Assembly: GCA_029945375.1 (NCBI GenBank)
Contig: CM057066.1
Location: 1,302,001 to 1,366,000 of the forward strand
DNA length: 64,000 nt
Reading direction: 5' to 3'
Origin: Agaricus subrufescens
Taxonomy: Eukaryota; Basidiomycota; Agaricomycetes; Agaricales; Agaricaceae
Positions 1-12,100 of this stretch are shown here, piece after piece (positions within the stretch are counted from its first letter, which is position 1; every line of letters starts with the position of its first letter). Made by a program: the position numbers and the translations under genes. Below the pieces are notes generated by a model. The model did not search any database, had not been told where the DNA came from, and saw only the letters and a list, made by a program, of their open reading frames with translations.

Positions 1-688
1 CCAGAGGGCGACACAGAAGACCTGGAAGACGAAGAAAGGGGCGGTGGCCTGCTCCGAAAAAAGATCGACGAACGAGGGGATGGGGATATTGAACTCGTTT
101 TCGCCATAGAGCTTGTACATAGCATCGAGACGGGCAGAAGGGAGGCTGCGGGGTTTGAGGAAGGAATCTAGAGGAGGCTTAGAGGACGAGGGATAGGGGA
201 GGCGGGCAAAGGCGAGGGGGCTGGTCGAGGTGAGGGTATAGGTGTCGCGCTGGTAGGTGAATGTATACGAGTTGGGGTCCTCTGGGTCCTTGCGCTCAAA
301 GGGAACGATGTCGCCCTGGCCGCGGTGGAGCTTGGGCACGACGCGGATGCAGTCTGCCTCTTCGAGAGTGCGGGCCTACATAGCACAAGAGTGAGCAGGT
401 GACCGGTGACGGAGAGGAACACAGTACCTTTCTGGTTGTTATCAGGGCGCGCGCGGCGGCGCTCCAGCGGGTGCTGAGGAAGCTGAGGGCATGGGAGAGG
501 CCGAGAGAGGTGCAGGCGAGAAAGGTCCACTCTTCGCTGGCGAGCCAGTCGTCGTAGCGGACAAAGTATGCGTACGCAAGGAGGGGGTAGAGGGCGAGAA
601 ATGGGAGCGCATATAGCCGCCAGAGAACGGGCAGAGCGACGTGGAGACTCGCCCGCTCGATTTCGGCGGAGACGACGGCGACCTGCAT
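1..688 (-). CDS. SPF1: P5A-type P-type ATPase Spf1/ATP13A1, N-terminal part (cut by window edge)
   Basis: Spf1 is the ER-membrane P5A ATPase that extracts mis-inserted transmembrane helices. The protein starts at 688 with MQVAVVSAEI. It then carries the family's N-terminal blocks SLHVALPVLWRLYALPF and YDDWLASEEWTF, where the first membrane segments begin. A 52-nt intron (376-427, GT-AG) separates exon 1 (428-688, 87 whole codons) from exon 2, which continues with ARTLEEADCIRVVPKLHRGQ and later GENEFNIPIPSFVDLF, both typical of this family, and runs off the left edge. The catalytic DKTG site and the rest of the enzyme lie outside the window. It is divergent from RPL38, with 146 bp between start codons. 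Identification rests on conserved N-terminal blocks only, but these are distinctive. Confidence 0.88.
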
Positions 689-834
689 GCCTTGCTCGCT
701 CTGACGCTCTCCTCAGAAGACGTGGGTCACTTCCTTCCCGCGTCACGTGGCCAATCTCAGATCCACGGCCATCGCCGGGTCATATACACTACCGCGGCAA
801 TTAAGGTTCAGCCACCCCTCTCACCACCACCGCG

Positions 835-1235
835 ATGGTAGGCCCGCTGTCCTGCGCTGCGAGCGATGCACTGACCGCTATGTTCTAGCCCAAGGAGATC
901 CGCGACATCAAGGAGTTTATCAAAATCACGCAGCGCAAGGATGCCTCTCGTGCGTTCTCTCGCTCTCAGCATCTTTTCTGGCTTATCTCTCTCGACAGAG
1001 GCGCGCATCAAAAAGATCCCCTCCAAAGTGCCCAATGGCAAGACACGGACAAAGTTCAAAGTCCGCTGCTCGCGCTACCTCTACACCCTCGCTGTAGACG
1101 ACCCAGAAAAGGCCGAGAAGCTCAAGCAGAGTCTACCACCTGGTGCGTTACCTGCCCGTACCCAGTCTCTCTCCGGTTCTGACACCCCAGCCAGGTCTAA
1201 AAATCGACGAGATAGACAAGCCAAAGAAGAAATAG
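835..1235 (+). CDS. RPL38: 60S ribosomal protein L38 (eL38)
   Basis: A small component of the large ribosomal subunit. Four exons can be joined: 835-837 (the ATG alone), 889-949, 999-1142 and 1195-1235, all with GT-AG introns of 49-52 nt. They give an 82-residue protein. It reads [19 protein letters not shown] at the start, [12 protein letters not shown] in the middle and [14 protein letters not shown] followed by [11 protein letters not shown] at the end. These are the hallmark segments of eL38, and the length matches the family. An intron directly after the start codon is common for fungal ribosomal protein genes. The gene is transcribed away from SPF1 and converges on the site-2 protease gene. 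Confidence 0.95.
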
Positions 1236-1314
1236 GCCCTCCCCTTGTCGCATCTTCTCCTTATGTATGCGTATCGCCCTCATGCACATTCAATCCCATG
1301 TCATACGCACCCTC

Positions 1315-3211
1315 TCATATGCGAATCAGCGTGAATACAATCAGTATACTATCCAGTACCACCAGCACTCCCGTTCCTCTACTGATCACGCTTTCCAACA
1401 CCCTTCTCCGATTGTCATCAGTCGTCTCTGCCCCTTCCAATGCACCAAGATTGTAAACTTCCTCTGCACCCGGCTTCTCCAGTATTGAATGAAGGAAATA
1501 TTTCCCATCTAAACCGCCTAGTGGGATAAGGTTGAAAAGGAAAAGAGACAGATTGACCATCAGCAGATATCTGAGCCGTCATCAGCACTGAATGAAATCG
1601 AATACCAACTATAAGAAACTCACTCCCAGAAAATACTACCCCAAAAGGGCAGGCTAATTGGAAGGAACTTCAGACGAGGTAACCACACCCCAACAGTCAC
1701 TAGAAATAAAAATTTAACCGTTCAGGTTGTCCTTTAACACCCGAGATGACACACCTTCGTTCCAAATTTCTTGACGAGGTCCGCTCCAGAGTACTACTTT
1801 GTCAGCTCCAAGTTCGCTCTCTTTTATCGTCAACCTTAACAATTCTTCTTTTTCCGCGGGCCTCACGCAAACATCTCCATTTCGGCAATCTGTTTCTGAT
1901 CCACATCTCGTGGTAGACGTCAAGATTGGGACAGGATCCATGCACCCGATCTGATTGGGTGTCGTGTTGGCCACGAAACACGAACCCGTACTTATTCTAG
2001 TTTCGCCTGGTAAACAACACTCTTTTCCTGAAAGATCTAGATATTCTTGTTAAATGTGTCTGACTTGCTTGAGAAAAAAAAAGGGCGTACTTAGGGCGCT
2101 CGAGTCGATGCACCAACCGAGGGATTTGATATCGTTCCTGGTGGACTTCAGGAACGATTCCCAAGGATCGGGTTCATCAGGTGAAGAAGCCATAGAATGA
2201 TCATTCAACTTGGTTATAATTGTACCTGTCGTCAAATGTCCAACAAGAGGAGAATCCTACAAGTCAAGAACTCGTCAACAATATATCAAGGGAAAATTTT
2301 TTTAGTACTCACGTCTTCAACTCTGAGTACAACCCGACCCAACGAACTGATATTCTTGTATCCCAAAAGCGTGCAAAATAGTCCACTCCCGAAATAGGAA
2401 GCCAAGAAGCAAAAGCACCACAATAGCAGGTTGTGAAAGGGTCCCGCAGCAGTAATACGAGATCTTGCAGAACGGCGAAGTGCATCAAGGGCAACTGTCG
2501 GATACGAAACAAATGCAGCCGGTACACAGACAATTATAGAAGCACCAGAGGACAAAATCGGAACGCCGTACAGAGCGCCAGCAACTGCATGGCCCAATTC
2601 ATGAACAAGCTGACTCAAAAACAGTGCTGTTATGATGAAGGGAATGTGATTCAATGGGACGGTAACCCCAGGAAGCTGTTGTTGTTGTTATTTTTTGGGT
2701 AAGATGGTTCTTCAGGAAACAAGAGAAAATTGAACCTCACGATAGGTGTGATGGGACTCTCGAGGGTTAGATCTTGATAGGTCGTGATCTGGCCATCTCT
2801 TTTCATCAATTTACCAACTGATTGGGATGCCTTGACGATCTTGTGAAAGGAGATTGGTTTCGCAAGTGTCCATGTCGTCCATATCAACAACCCCAAAGCC
2901 ACCAGCATACCGAGAATGCCGGAAACATATCCAAGCGTGTAAAGCCTCTCCAGCCACGTCTTTAACCTCGAATGATTCTTCCTTTTCAATTTGTTCAAAA
3001 GTCTATCATGGTATTTGTTCAGGCTGGTCGTTTCAATTCTGGCTTGGAGAAATCGAATTGAGATGCGCGGGATATGATTGTTTCGAAGATGTTGTCGATG
3101 AGAAGGAAGGACCGTTTCATGTGCTGTAGTGTTGTGTTGTGAGATCCAATGGATGCAGTATATGATCAACCAGAATATCGAGAGAGTGGATGCAAAGGAT
3201 GCCAAGGACAT
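1315..3211 (-). CDS. S2P: Site-2 protease (M50 intramembrane zinc metalloprotease)
   Basis: In fungi this protease releases the SREBP-type sterol/hypoxia transcription factor from Golgi membranes. Six exons fit together (about 3211-2741, 2675-2313, 2256-2093, then three shorter ones ending at 1315). Exon 1 holds an N-terminal membrane helix beginning [14 protein letters not shown]. Exon 2 carries the zinc motif HELGH after [10 protein letters not shown]. Exon 3 is a PDZ-like segment ([12 protein letters not shown]), exon 4 a cysteine-rich luminal segment, and the last exon the second catalytic block [11 protein letters not shown], whose Asp is the third zinc ligand. The longer frame that begins upstream starts with GTG, so the first ATG in frame (3211) is chosen. 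All active-site residues are present. Confidence 0.9.
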
Positions 3212-5060
3212 ATTAGGCACATGAGATTCGGCGTGGAGCACCCTTCGGAATCGGCAAAACCCAGATCAAAAATGCCTTCGGGCTTTCCCACGCTCGTCGG
3301 TTTCAACTTCATCAAGGCAAAGTACGCATTGCGGTGTCATTCCGAACAAAGGTATTTGTTTGGGGTGGTTGCAGATGTCGTTGTTGAGATTTAAATCGTG
3401 TAAAATGACGGAAGCTTCCGATTTTCTTTTTGTTTCTTTTTTGAAGTTCATATCTTCGTCCTGACCGGGGAAACCGCGCAACGTTGTTCCGTTCATTACG
3501 GGTACACTAGTATGACCAGCACCCTTCGGATCTACATCCCCCGTACTCGCAGGTGCATACTTCACGGCACTACCACCCTGCAACTTCCCTGGAAGCTGGG
3601 GCCGAGTCTGGGCCTCTAGACTTTCAGGGTATACAGTACAACAAAGATATGTTTCGACTTGCTTGTGTTAGGCCTATCTCCACTGATGACTCATAAATTC
3701 GTTCTCGCGCGACTCAAACTGAAGCATCGAGATATGTACGTTTATCAGCTGATAGTGGCGCTACATGTAACCATCCTCGAGGAAAGCGGTGGAGTATGTC
3801 ATTTGGGTTTCCTTCCGGATATAGTGATGGCGGGTCACTAGGGTCGATTAAGCAATGAAACGAGGGACGAGGAGAGAGCGCTGGAGCCGGAGTACATAGC
3901 CCATTCTCTCACACTGACGGCAGTGCAATTTTCACAAGTCTTGACAAAGGAACAAAAGGAGATGATGTGCAATATCATTTTTGCGTTTTGATACGACTAG
4001 ATTGAGATCTGAACTAAGCAGTGTCAACCATTAGTCCATTTCCGGATACGGGCAGTGAGAGAGAAATGCCTTTGTGAAACAGAAAATGATGATAAAATCA
4101 TGTAGAGTTTGTTGTGAATGAAGAGCCTAGAAACACTTGTGTGACGTTTGCGATTTGTCGACCCTACCCGAGATCCCCTGAAATCGAAGTAGGAATTCCT
4201 GAATCAAGGACTCACAGCTAACTGCTTAACTTCAGTGATATCAATGAAGGGTCTTTTTGTATTGTCTGAACATGTCATCAGTTTTATTAATAGGCCGTCC
4301 AGGAATAAATTGTTGAACGTCTGGCCCAGGCTAATAAGAAAAGGCCATACGTCAGCATGCATGAGAGTATTTGCTTATACTTGGATCCCCTCCCCTGGCT
4401 ATTAAAGTTCCTGCTGATGTTGAAGGCTGGTATTTTACACCATATAGTAGGTGCTAAGCCGAAAGTCCGGATCCCTCAGGCTACGACGGACATGGACGCT
4501 TGAGCCCCCGGTTTCTAGGCTCGAGCCTCCGAGTTCGGAGACTTCCAGCGCCACTGCCAACAATTAGGATCTGGGAATCTATGTACATATAGTATGACTT
4601 GCGTTTGAAGGGTTGCGAATTTAGAGGTATTGGGTGGAACAGCCATCTGCATACTTATAGAATGATAAGGTAAATTCCGAAGTGTAAACATCATCGAACA
4701 ACCTCACGCTGATGGGAAAGTCGAATAGCTGACCGCGTGTGACTCATATCACAGGGCTTCAATTCCGAAAGGGAAAATTCAAAGGAAAATACGGGCAATG
4801 CACGTTGAAATCGAGTCAACCTGTTCCATCTCAATTTCGGCGCCGACGCCGCCTTGTACGCATGAGGGAAAGTTTGACTGCGCAGATGGGGCGGGCCGTC
4901 GCCACTGTAAGCCTTCCGTTATCATCGTGAGGCGATGATCATCTCATATCAATCTCAGGTTAGAAGGAAGTGCTGAGTGGTTAGCTGCTTTGCTACCGGA
5001 TGTCGACGTTTCTGGGATAGCTGTCAATTATGCGTGCCTTTTTTTGTAGAATCCAGCGCA
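3212..5060. other. Intergenic stretch without a convincing gene
   Basis: About 1.85 kb between the site-2 protease start and the methyltransferase promoter. Short open frames exist (for example 3266-3583 on the minus strand), but none has recognisable motifs or joins into a longer product. Around 4510-4545 there are two adjacent perfect palindromes, GGCTCGAGCC and CTCCGAGTTCGGAG; the latter resembles paired half-sites of Zn2Cys6 regulators, but this is only a resemblance. Confidence 0.5.
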
Positions 5061-5066
5061 TATAAG
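5061..5066 (+). promoter_or_regulatory. TATA box of the methyltransferase gene
   Basis: TATAAG at 5061, 70 bp upstream of the ATG at 5131, in otherwise non-coding sequence. Position and match are as expected for a fungal TATA element; inferred only. Confidence 0.45.
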
Positions 5067-5130
5067 AAGGGCTCGATTCTCCTCGGAGTCTGTCTCATTA
5101 TCTTCTCTTCCCCTCCTTGTCATTACTACT

Positions 5131-6132
5131 ATGATCGGCATCCAACACAAAGTAACTCGTCAGTATACCAAAGTTAAGGGAACTGCGTATTCTCTACCCC
5201 ATGACGCAGCGGAACAACGAAGGTGAGAGGTCACCCTCAACTATTCATCCTCTCCCCTCACTTCTTCATGTGCTCATCTTCATTACTATTAGGTTGACGT
5301 TGCAGAGTGATGTATTTCTCCGCGCGACGGATAACAAGGCTCTCCACGCGCCTGTGAATCTTACCGATGATGATCGGGTTCTCGAGACCGCTACTGGAAC
5401 AGGTTAGTTCTCTCCTATGAACAAGTGGGGAAAAACACCGATCGAATAACTGATCACCATTCAACAGGTATTTGGCTTCAGGATCTAGCCAGAGAGACAA
5501 CTGCGAAGCCCCAGTACATCGGTGTGGACATTGAGCCCGCCTTTTTTCCAAAAGCTTCTACTCTTCCCCCCAACATGACATTCGACGTTCAGTCTGTCAC
5601 TGCACTCCCCAGTGAATGGACAGATAATTTTAGTCTCGTTCATCAACGTCTCCTCATTGCCGCGCTTCGCAGACATGAATGGGGAACGGCTTTAAATGAG
5701 ATCTACCGAGTTCTTAAACCAGGTGGATGGGTCCAACTTCTTGAAATGCAGGGATGGACATCCGGTCCTGCGCTTGCCAAGCATACGGATTTGCTTTTCA
5801 GGTACTCGGACGATGTGGGCATTATGTATCGTGATATTGCTAAGCGGTTACCCGACTTTCTGGAGCAAAGTGGCTTTATCAACATTCACCAGGACCCACG
5901 TAGTACACCGTTGGGCACTTGGGCAGGTACGGATGGTTTCGACGGGAAAGAGGTACTTATGGGTGTATTAGAAGGGCTCAAAACACCCATTCTGAGGAGA
6001 GGCGGGTATGATATCATCGACAGCGAAGCCGAGTACGATGCACTACTGGAGGAGATCTCGGACGAGTTAGACAGCACGCCGGGATCGGTGGCTAGCTGGA
6101 CAATGTTTTGGGCGCAGAAGCCGCTTGCGTAA
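5131..6132 (+). CDS. Class I SAM-dependent methyltransferase (LaeA/UMTA-like)
   Basis: A 288-residue protein from three exons: 5131-5222, 5293-5402 and 5468-6132 (introns 70 and 65 nt). The N-terminal block reads AYSLPHDAAEQRRLTLQ, the usual lead-in of this fungal family (a Y-LP-D-E-RL-LQ pattern). SAM-binding motif I is RVLETATGTGIW, split by intron 2. Motif II/III follow as YIGVDIEP and YRVLKPGGWVQLLEM. The C-terminal half has the family's aromatic-rich acceptor region. Relatives include LaeA-type regulators and secondary-metabolite methyltransferases; the substrate cannot be told from sequence, and no biosynthetic cluster is visible next to it. The start at 5131 is chosen because it is the only ATG in frame with the conserved lead-in; frames beginning at 5201 lead to stops when spliced. 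Confidence 0.85.
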
Positions 6133-8162
6133 GCGCGCGTAGAATACTTAGCTTAGCATGGGGGGAAAAGGACTCGTGTACAAAAATTGTATTGTAGTAG
6201 ATCTCTGATCCGGGCTTAACCTTTGAGGGCCCAACTAGATAATAGATTCTTATAATGTACTCTGGATTACCCGACTGATGCATTCTTTGACGACTGCAAC
6301 TCTTTTTTATCTTTTTACCCGGGCTTCGTTATATGAATTTAAATCCTTGGGCCGCGGGGGACATAGAACTACTACTATGTGCCTTCAGACTCGAGGTCTT
6401 GAAGGTTGGCGGCGCCACCAGATTGATAAACAACAGAACCTCTTTATTGGTATAGTTCCCCCGTTGTTACTATTGGCAAAGGCTGTAGTGTGCGAAGTCT
6501 GTTGGCACTGCTTAGTGCTGTACAGACGCTGTATGTAGTGGCTATGATTGGACCGGGCCTATTTATCCATGTCGCTTCGAATTCTAGCGCTTCTTGAAGC
6601 CTTCTTCTATCCCTTCTTCTTTGAATTGATGAACATATCTCCGCGCCACAAGAAGGCATCTGGGAGTTCGAAGGAAAAAGTAAACCTGCGGTTTTTTTCC
6701 CACTGTGATATAAGCGGTGTTAAGAACACTTATAGCCTGAGCTGAGCCTGAGAGTCAAATTAGCCGCGTTGCTGTGAATACAGCAAATAATACGCCTTTA
6801 GCGGCGGGAAGACAGGAGTGCCTTCTATATATGGACTGTGGACCTCTGTGAGACCAAACATGCAGTAAATTACACAGTAATTAGAGTAAATAGTAAAATA
6901 CTGCCAAAAACACTGTTCTTCAGAAATCAACAAATTTTAGATTCCTTGTTTTAAGCATGAATTAGATGATTTTAGGTTTTGACCTTTTCAACAACTGTGA
7001 AAAATACTGTATTGTTGCCTTTGGGGTGGGTTATATACTATGAAAAAGAGGTAAATGACTGGTGTTTTGGGCTTATAGAGGACATTTCGAGGAATAGGCA
7101 AAGTAGACTCCAATAACAATGCTGAATATCAAATGGAACAGGGCAGTGATTATGACGCCACCCCTGGCACTACGTCAATATGCCTGATGTAGTTCTCGCA
7201 AAGTTATGATCATGATGGGTGGGGTGTGATGAGGCAAAATGCCAACGTATCCGAACGGGCAGGGCATACGTGGCTGCCGAGAAATACAAGGCTACGGTAC
7301 CGGGAGATGATAGATTGATGTTCCATACGTCTCAGACTCGATGGTCGTCAGGGGGTGGCGGGTAGAATGATAAGGACGACAAGTCATCACCCAGATACGC
7401 CTAGCAAACGCCATTGCCCAACCTAATGAAGGATAACGTTTGTATTCAAAACAATCTTAGATTGATAGATGTGAGAAGCCAAAATCAGACTTGCAGATAC
7501 CTCGAATTGCACTAGTATGCAACAACAAAATTGGTAAGAACAAAGGCGGGACGGGGCCAGAGAGCTTTGGGGGAAAATGCGGTTAACACTTTGAGTCAGG
7601 GTCGGCCACGAGTTGAAATCATAAGTTGGGACCAGCAGCGAGAAACACATGTGAGCCTGGGGACCAGCCGGCACAAAGCAGTGACAAGAAACATTCCGTT
7701 TCGTTATATATCTCTCCACCCTAACAACGGGGAAACTTATCTTGACACAAGTGATCGGTTGAGGAGCTATCGCGGCGTTCTGTAATACCGAACGGGTATT
7801 CATAGAAGCTCGTAGTGTAATAGACCTGAAACAGCGCTGTAAGGAGCGGCGCCGTGGTGTCACTCACCACCTAGTCCTGACCTAATCATGGACTTTTTGT
7901 GGGCTGGGCGGTCTGGACGAGGGCGAGTATTCCGGGCAATGACATCACGATTTAAGGTTGAAACCGGTGACGACGGGCGAGCGGTGATAAAAATGTGGGG
8001 AGACGGTCCTCACCGCCCGGCCCGGCCAAGGCGGAGAGCTCGAGCCGAGGCCACTGGGCGGGAACTGAGAAGTGTTTGTGCTTGTTAGAGATAGACGGTG
8101 TCAGTCACAGCATCGAAGCCGCCCACGTCTGCACCTGGGTTGTCGCCGTCCTAGCACCCGTA
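6133..8162. other. Intergenic stretch, including an AT-rich CG-poor patch
   Basis: About 2 kb between the methyltransferase and YKT6 with no supportable gene. From about 6800 to 7085 the DNA is AT-rich and lacks CG dinucleotides, unlike its surroundings, which suggests an old decayed repeat. A small hairpin TTGCTGTgaatACAGCAA precedes it near 6770. Nothing else stands out. Confidence 0.45.
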
Positions 8163-8926
8163 ATGAAGATTTACTCTATTTCTGTTGTCCTCACTCCTCG
8201 TTCAGGCCCATCGGTGGTTCTCAGCAATGCAAACGATCTGTCCTCATTTTCCTTCTACCAGCGCGGCTCTGTCGGTGAATTTCTGGGTTTCTTCACCAGG
8301 ACTGTTGCAGAGCGGACCGCACCAACCCAGCGACAGAGTATCCAAGAGAACAGTTACACAGCACATGTGTATAACCGTGCTGGAGCGGAGCAATTGGCCG
8401 GTATTTGCAGATTTAATTTGTCGCTAGAAGCACTGCACTCATCCAACACTCCAGGGGTGATAATCACTGATCAAGAGTATCCTGTGCGGCCGGCATTTTC
8501 GCTTTTGACGAAGCTGCTTGACGACTTTACTGCTAAAATTCCCCAATCATCATTTGGAAACCCTGCATCGATTTCGTTCCCCGAAATTAGCACGTACGTC
8601 CAGAAGTATCAAGATCCACGGCAGGCGGATACTATCATGCGGGTGCAACAAGAGCTGGACGAGACTAAGATTGTTTTGGCAAGTCCTTGCTAGTATACGT
8701 GATGGGCGGACGCTGAACTGACGGCACTTTGTAGCATAAAACAATTGAATCCGTTTTGCAACGCGGCGAGAAGCTTGATAATCTTGTTGAGAGATCCGAA
8801 GCATTGTCGGCACAGAGCAAGATGTTTTACAAGACTGCAAAGAAGGTAATGTCATCTCACAGCTCTTCCATTCCGGCTGCTCACGTCCACGTTTGCCAGC
8901 AAAACTCGTGCTGCGTGATCATGTAG
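8163..8926 (+). CDS. YKT6: Longin-type R-SNARE Ykt6
   Basis: Ykt6 acts in ER-Golgi, endosomal and vacuolar/autophagosome fusion. Four exons (8163-8400, 8455-8678, 8735-8845, 8900-8926) give 199 residues, the usual length. An N-terminal longin domain starts [10 protein letters not shown] and continues through [15 protein letters not shown]. The R-SNARE motif follows, with [20 protein letters not shown] (central Arg) and [16 protein letters not shown]. The C-terminus is NSCCVIM: a palmitoylated Cys next to a CVIM farnesylation box. The second intron (8679-8734) begins with GC rather than GT (gcaagt...gtag); reading it any other way breaks the SNARE helix. Upstream in-frame codons before 8163 are not family-like, so this ATG is chosen. 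Confidence 0.96.
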
Positions 8927-9192
8927 TGTATACGAATAACGACCTTTACGATACTTTCTAGGCCCCAGTTAGCCCCTTGTGCCTTGATCTAAGTGGATTT
9001 CTTTATGTATCATGCTTGTGGCTAATCTTCGGCCGGTGTGAAAAGTGTTCCGACCCAGGCGCCGTTATCACAATATGATTCCGATGCTGACAGCAGAACC
9101 TGATTCAATCAATCACTCGCCAGGTTTCAAGCCCCGTCCTGATCCCTATCACCACTCGTGTCACTTATAATATACAGCTTCCCTCCTTCCCA

Positions 9193-12100
9193 ATGCCCTC
9201 CATTCTTTCCTTCCTCTACTCTATTCTCACCACAGTTATGTCCCATCTAGCGAACTTTCTCGTCAGACTCGCCAAAGACGTCGACTACAAGGCTGCCTCG
9301 CAGGCACCAGTCGATACCGACGGTGCACAGCCAAATACGCACTCCACCGAAACGACGATCACACGGCTCATCGACTTCTGCAAGAATCCTCCTTTCAGTC
9401 CATCCCATGCAGTACGTTCCATCTAACCTTGTCGTTGTGTTGTCGCTTATATGCCTCCAGGGAGCATATTTGGATGTCATCAAGAATGGCAACACTATCG
9501 GGATGGACGACCGAAAAATGCTTGTATGTTCCCTCTCTAATACTCTAACGTATTTCATCTCATGTCTACCTAGTTGGAGGATTTGTTGTGCGCCATGGCA
9601 CGTTTGAACGATCAGGACCCCGTTCTTTCTCTCAGCATACAACAACTTGTGATCGGTCTTCGTATGTTCCTTGTATGCGGGCTTGTTGACCGCGTCTGAT
9701 TGACTACCACAGTTTACAAGGATTTACCTCACCCGCAACATGGCTTCCTCCGCCCGTTTGACGTGTCAAAGGAGTTGTATCTTTCCTCCCGCCCTGATGC
9801 CCATAATGCTCCCACAATGCCCAAGAACGTCCAATATTGTTACCGAGCCGCAGATGGCTCTAATTATAACCCTATGATCCCTGGCATCGGGAAAGCTGGT
9901 TCACCCTACGCACGCACTGTTCCCTCCACAAATCTCACTCCGCTTTCCACCCTCCCAGATGCGGAGCTTGTCTTTGACATTCTTTTAAAGCAAGACGAAT
10001 TCAAACCCCATCCTGATGGCATTTCTTCGTTGTTCTTCGCCATGGCGGATCTAATTATTCACTGCATTTTCCATACCAACACGGAAGACCCCGCAATAAA
10101 TTTGGCAAGTAGTTATCTCGATCTTAGCATCCTTTACGGGAGCTCCGACGACGAAGTCAAAAGTGTCCGATCTTTCAACGGGTGTGGTGGGCTCAAGCCT
10201 GATTGTTTTGCTGATGGGAGGCTATTGGGTATGCCCCCTGCCACTTGCGCGCTTCTGGTCCTCCTCAACCGTAATCACAATGTATGGGCCGCTGTTTTTT
10301 ATCTCATGTGTTGCTGATGACACAATTGACAGTTCATCGCTCAACGAATCTTCGATATCAATGAATTCCAACGGTTCCAAGATCCTTCGAGCCTCTCGTC
10401 AGATGCAAGGACAGCCCAAGATGATGAGATATTCCACAGGACTAGACTCGTGAATTGCGGATTTTTCATGAACATCATTCTTGGTGGTATGTAATACCTT
10501 CTGAAATGGTGCGTGATTCGAGATATTAATTTTATATAGACTATGTGGGCGCCATTCTCGGTTTTGCCCGAGACGGAAACTCTTGGCGATTGGACCCTCT
10601 CATGGTAAGTCTTCTTGTCTTTTGATCCGGCTTCTCCATTTGATAGAATACCCCTTAGAACTCGCGTGGTCTCGACCACGGAGTTAGCAGCCGAGGTGAA
10701 GGCAATGTGTGCTCGATAGAATTTAACTTGCTCTACCGGTGGCATACTACTCTTTCGAAAGGAAACATCAAATGGGTAGAGGAAGAACTTGCCAGACTCG
10801 ATCCAAGTGGTACGGATCTCACCAAACCAGCCAATTTTATGGCCGCGGCCAAGGCTTTCACGAGCAAGTCCAAAGGAATACCCCCAACGGAGTGGACATT
10901 TGGAGGGTACGCGGACTTTTTCGATTGTATAGTATGTGACCTGTTGACCTGAAGTGGAACGCAGGCTATCTCGTGGAGCCGATGGACGGTTTAAAGACAC
11001 GGACCTAGCTAAGATTCTTCAAGAGGCCACGATGGACGTCGCTGGTGCTTACAAAGCTCGTGGAATTCCACTCGCCATGAAAGCAATCGAAGTTTTGGGA
11101 ATCGAGCGATCCCGCCAATGGGGCGTATGTTCCGTATGTATATTTTTTCCCTCATTTTTTCCCCTCGACTGACAGCATTCTGATCATAGTTCAACGAGTT
11201 TAGAAAGTTCATGGGTTTGAAGCGTGAGTTACTTAGTTCGCTCAAACTGAGACCTTGGCTGAATGGCTGCTAGCGTATGAGAGCTTCGAAGAGTGGAATT
11301 CTAATGCAGAAATCCACAAAGCCGCGAATGCATTATACAAGGACATTAACAGGCTCGAACTTCACGTTGGTCTCTTAGCTGAGGAGGCAAAGACTCCTCA
11401 ACCCGGTGCTGGTCTGTGCCCTGGCTATACTATTTCTCGAGCCATCCTTTCAGATGCTGTGTGCCTCACTCGTGGAGATCGTTTCCTCACTACTGATTTC
11501 ACTCGTAAGTCGGCTGGCGTCCGGTTTTGAATAGTATCTGACAGAGATATCAGCATATAACCTTACTGCGTGGGGTTATCAGGATTGTCAATTTGATAAG
11601 GAGGATGGCTCATATGGTGGTATGTTGACGAAGCTCCTCTTCAGGACGCTTCCAGATCAGTATCCGGCTGGATCTGCACTCGCGCATTTCCCTTTCTATA
11701 CTCCCGAGAGAATGCATGAAGTTCTCTCCAAAAGGAAGGACAAGTCTCTTACGAGGTATCGATGGCCAGATAGCACCAAACCGCTTCCAGCCCTGAAAGA
11801 ACACGAATGGAAAACTGTGAACGACCTGGCGGCTGTTAAGCAAGTTTTGACCACGGATACTGCAAAGTTTGCATCAAATGTCATTGAACGCGAGAAGAAA
11901 GCAGTTGTCGCAGCTGAGGTGAGTTTGTGTGTTGATGAAGGACGACTAAAGCTCAAATTTGATATCAGGACCAGCATGCTGCTCGTGTCGCACACGCCAT
12001 CTTGAATGGGGAGCATTGGGCGGGATACTTCAAGAGCAAAACCGAGGATCTGTTAAAAGATAAAAGATTGAAAGAAACGGGATTGAACGGGACACATTAC

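Noticed and set aside
168..746. 192-codon minus-strand frame over the SPF1 start
   Set aside because: It is the wrong frame of SPF1 exon 2 plus intron; its Arg/Pro-rich translation is typical of a shadow frame in GC-rich coding DNA.
3266..3583. 105-codon minus-strand frame just upstream of the site-2 protease
   Set aside because: No motif, does not splice onto the protease, and the protease has a proper membrane-helix start at 3211. Kept as unsupported.
7995..8162. N-terminal extension of YKT6 from an upstream in-frame ATG
   Set aside because: The extra 56 residues are unlike any longin protein, and [10 protein letters not shown] at 8163 is the conserved start.
9247..9645. 132-codon minus-strand frame antisense to the Ppo 5' exons
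   Set aside because: Overlaps well-supported Ppo exons, with no motif of its own.
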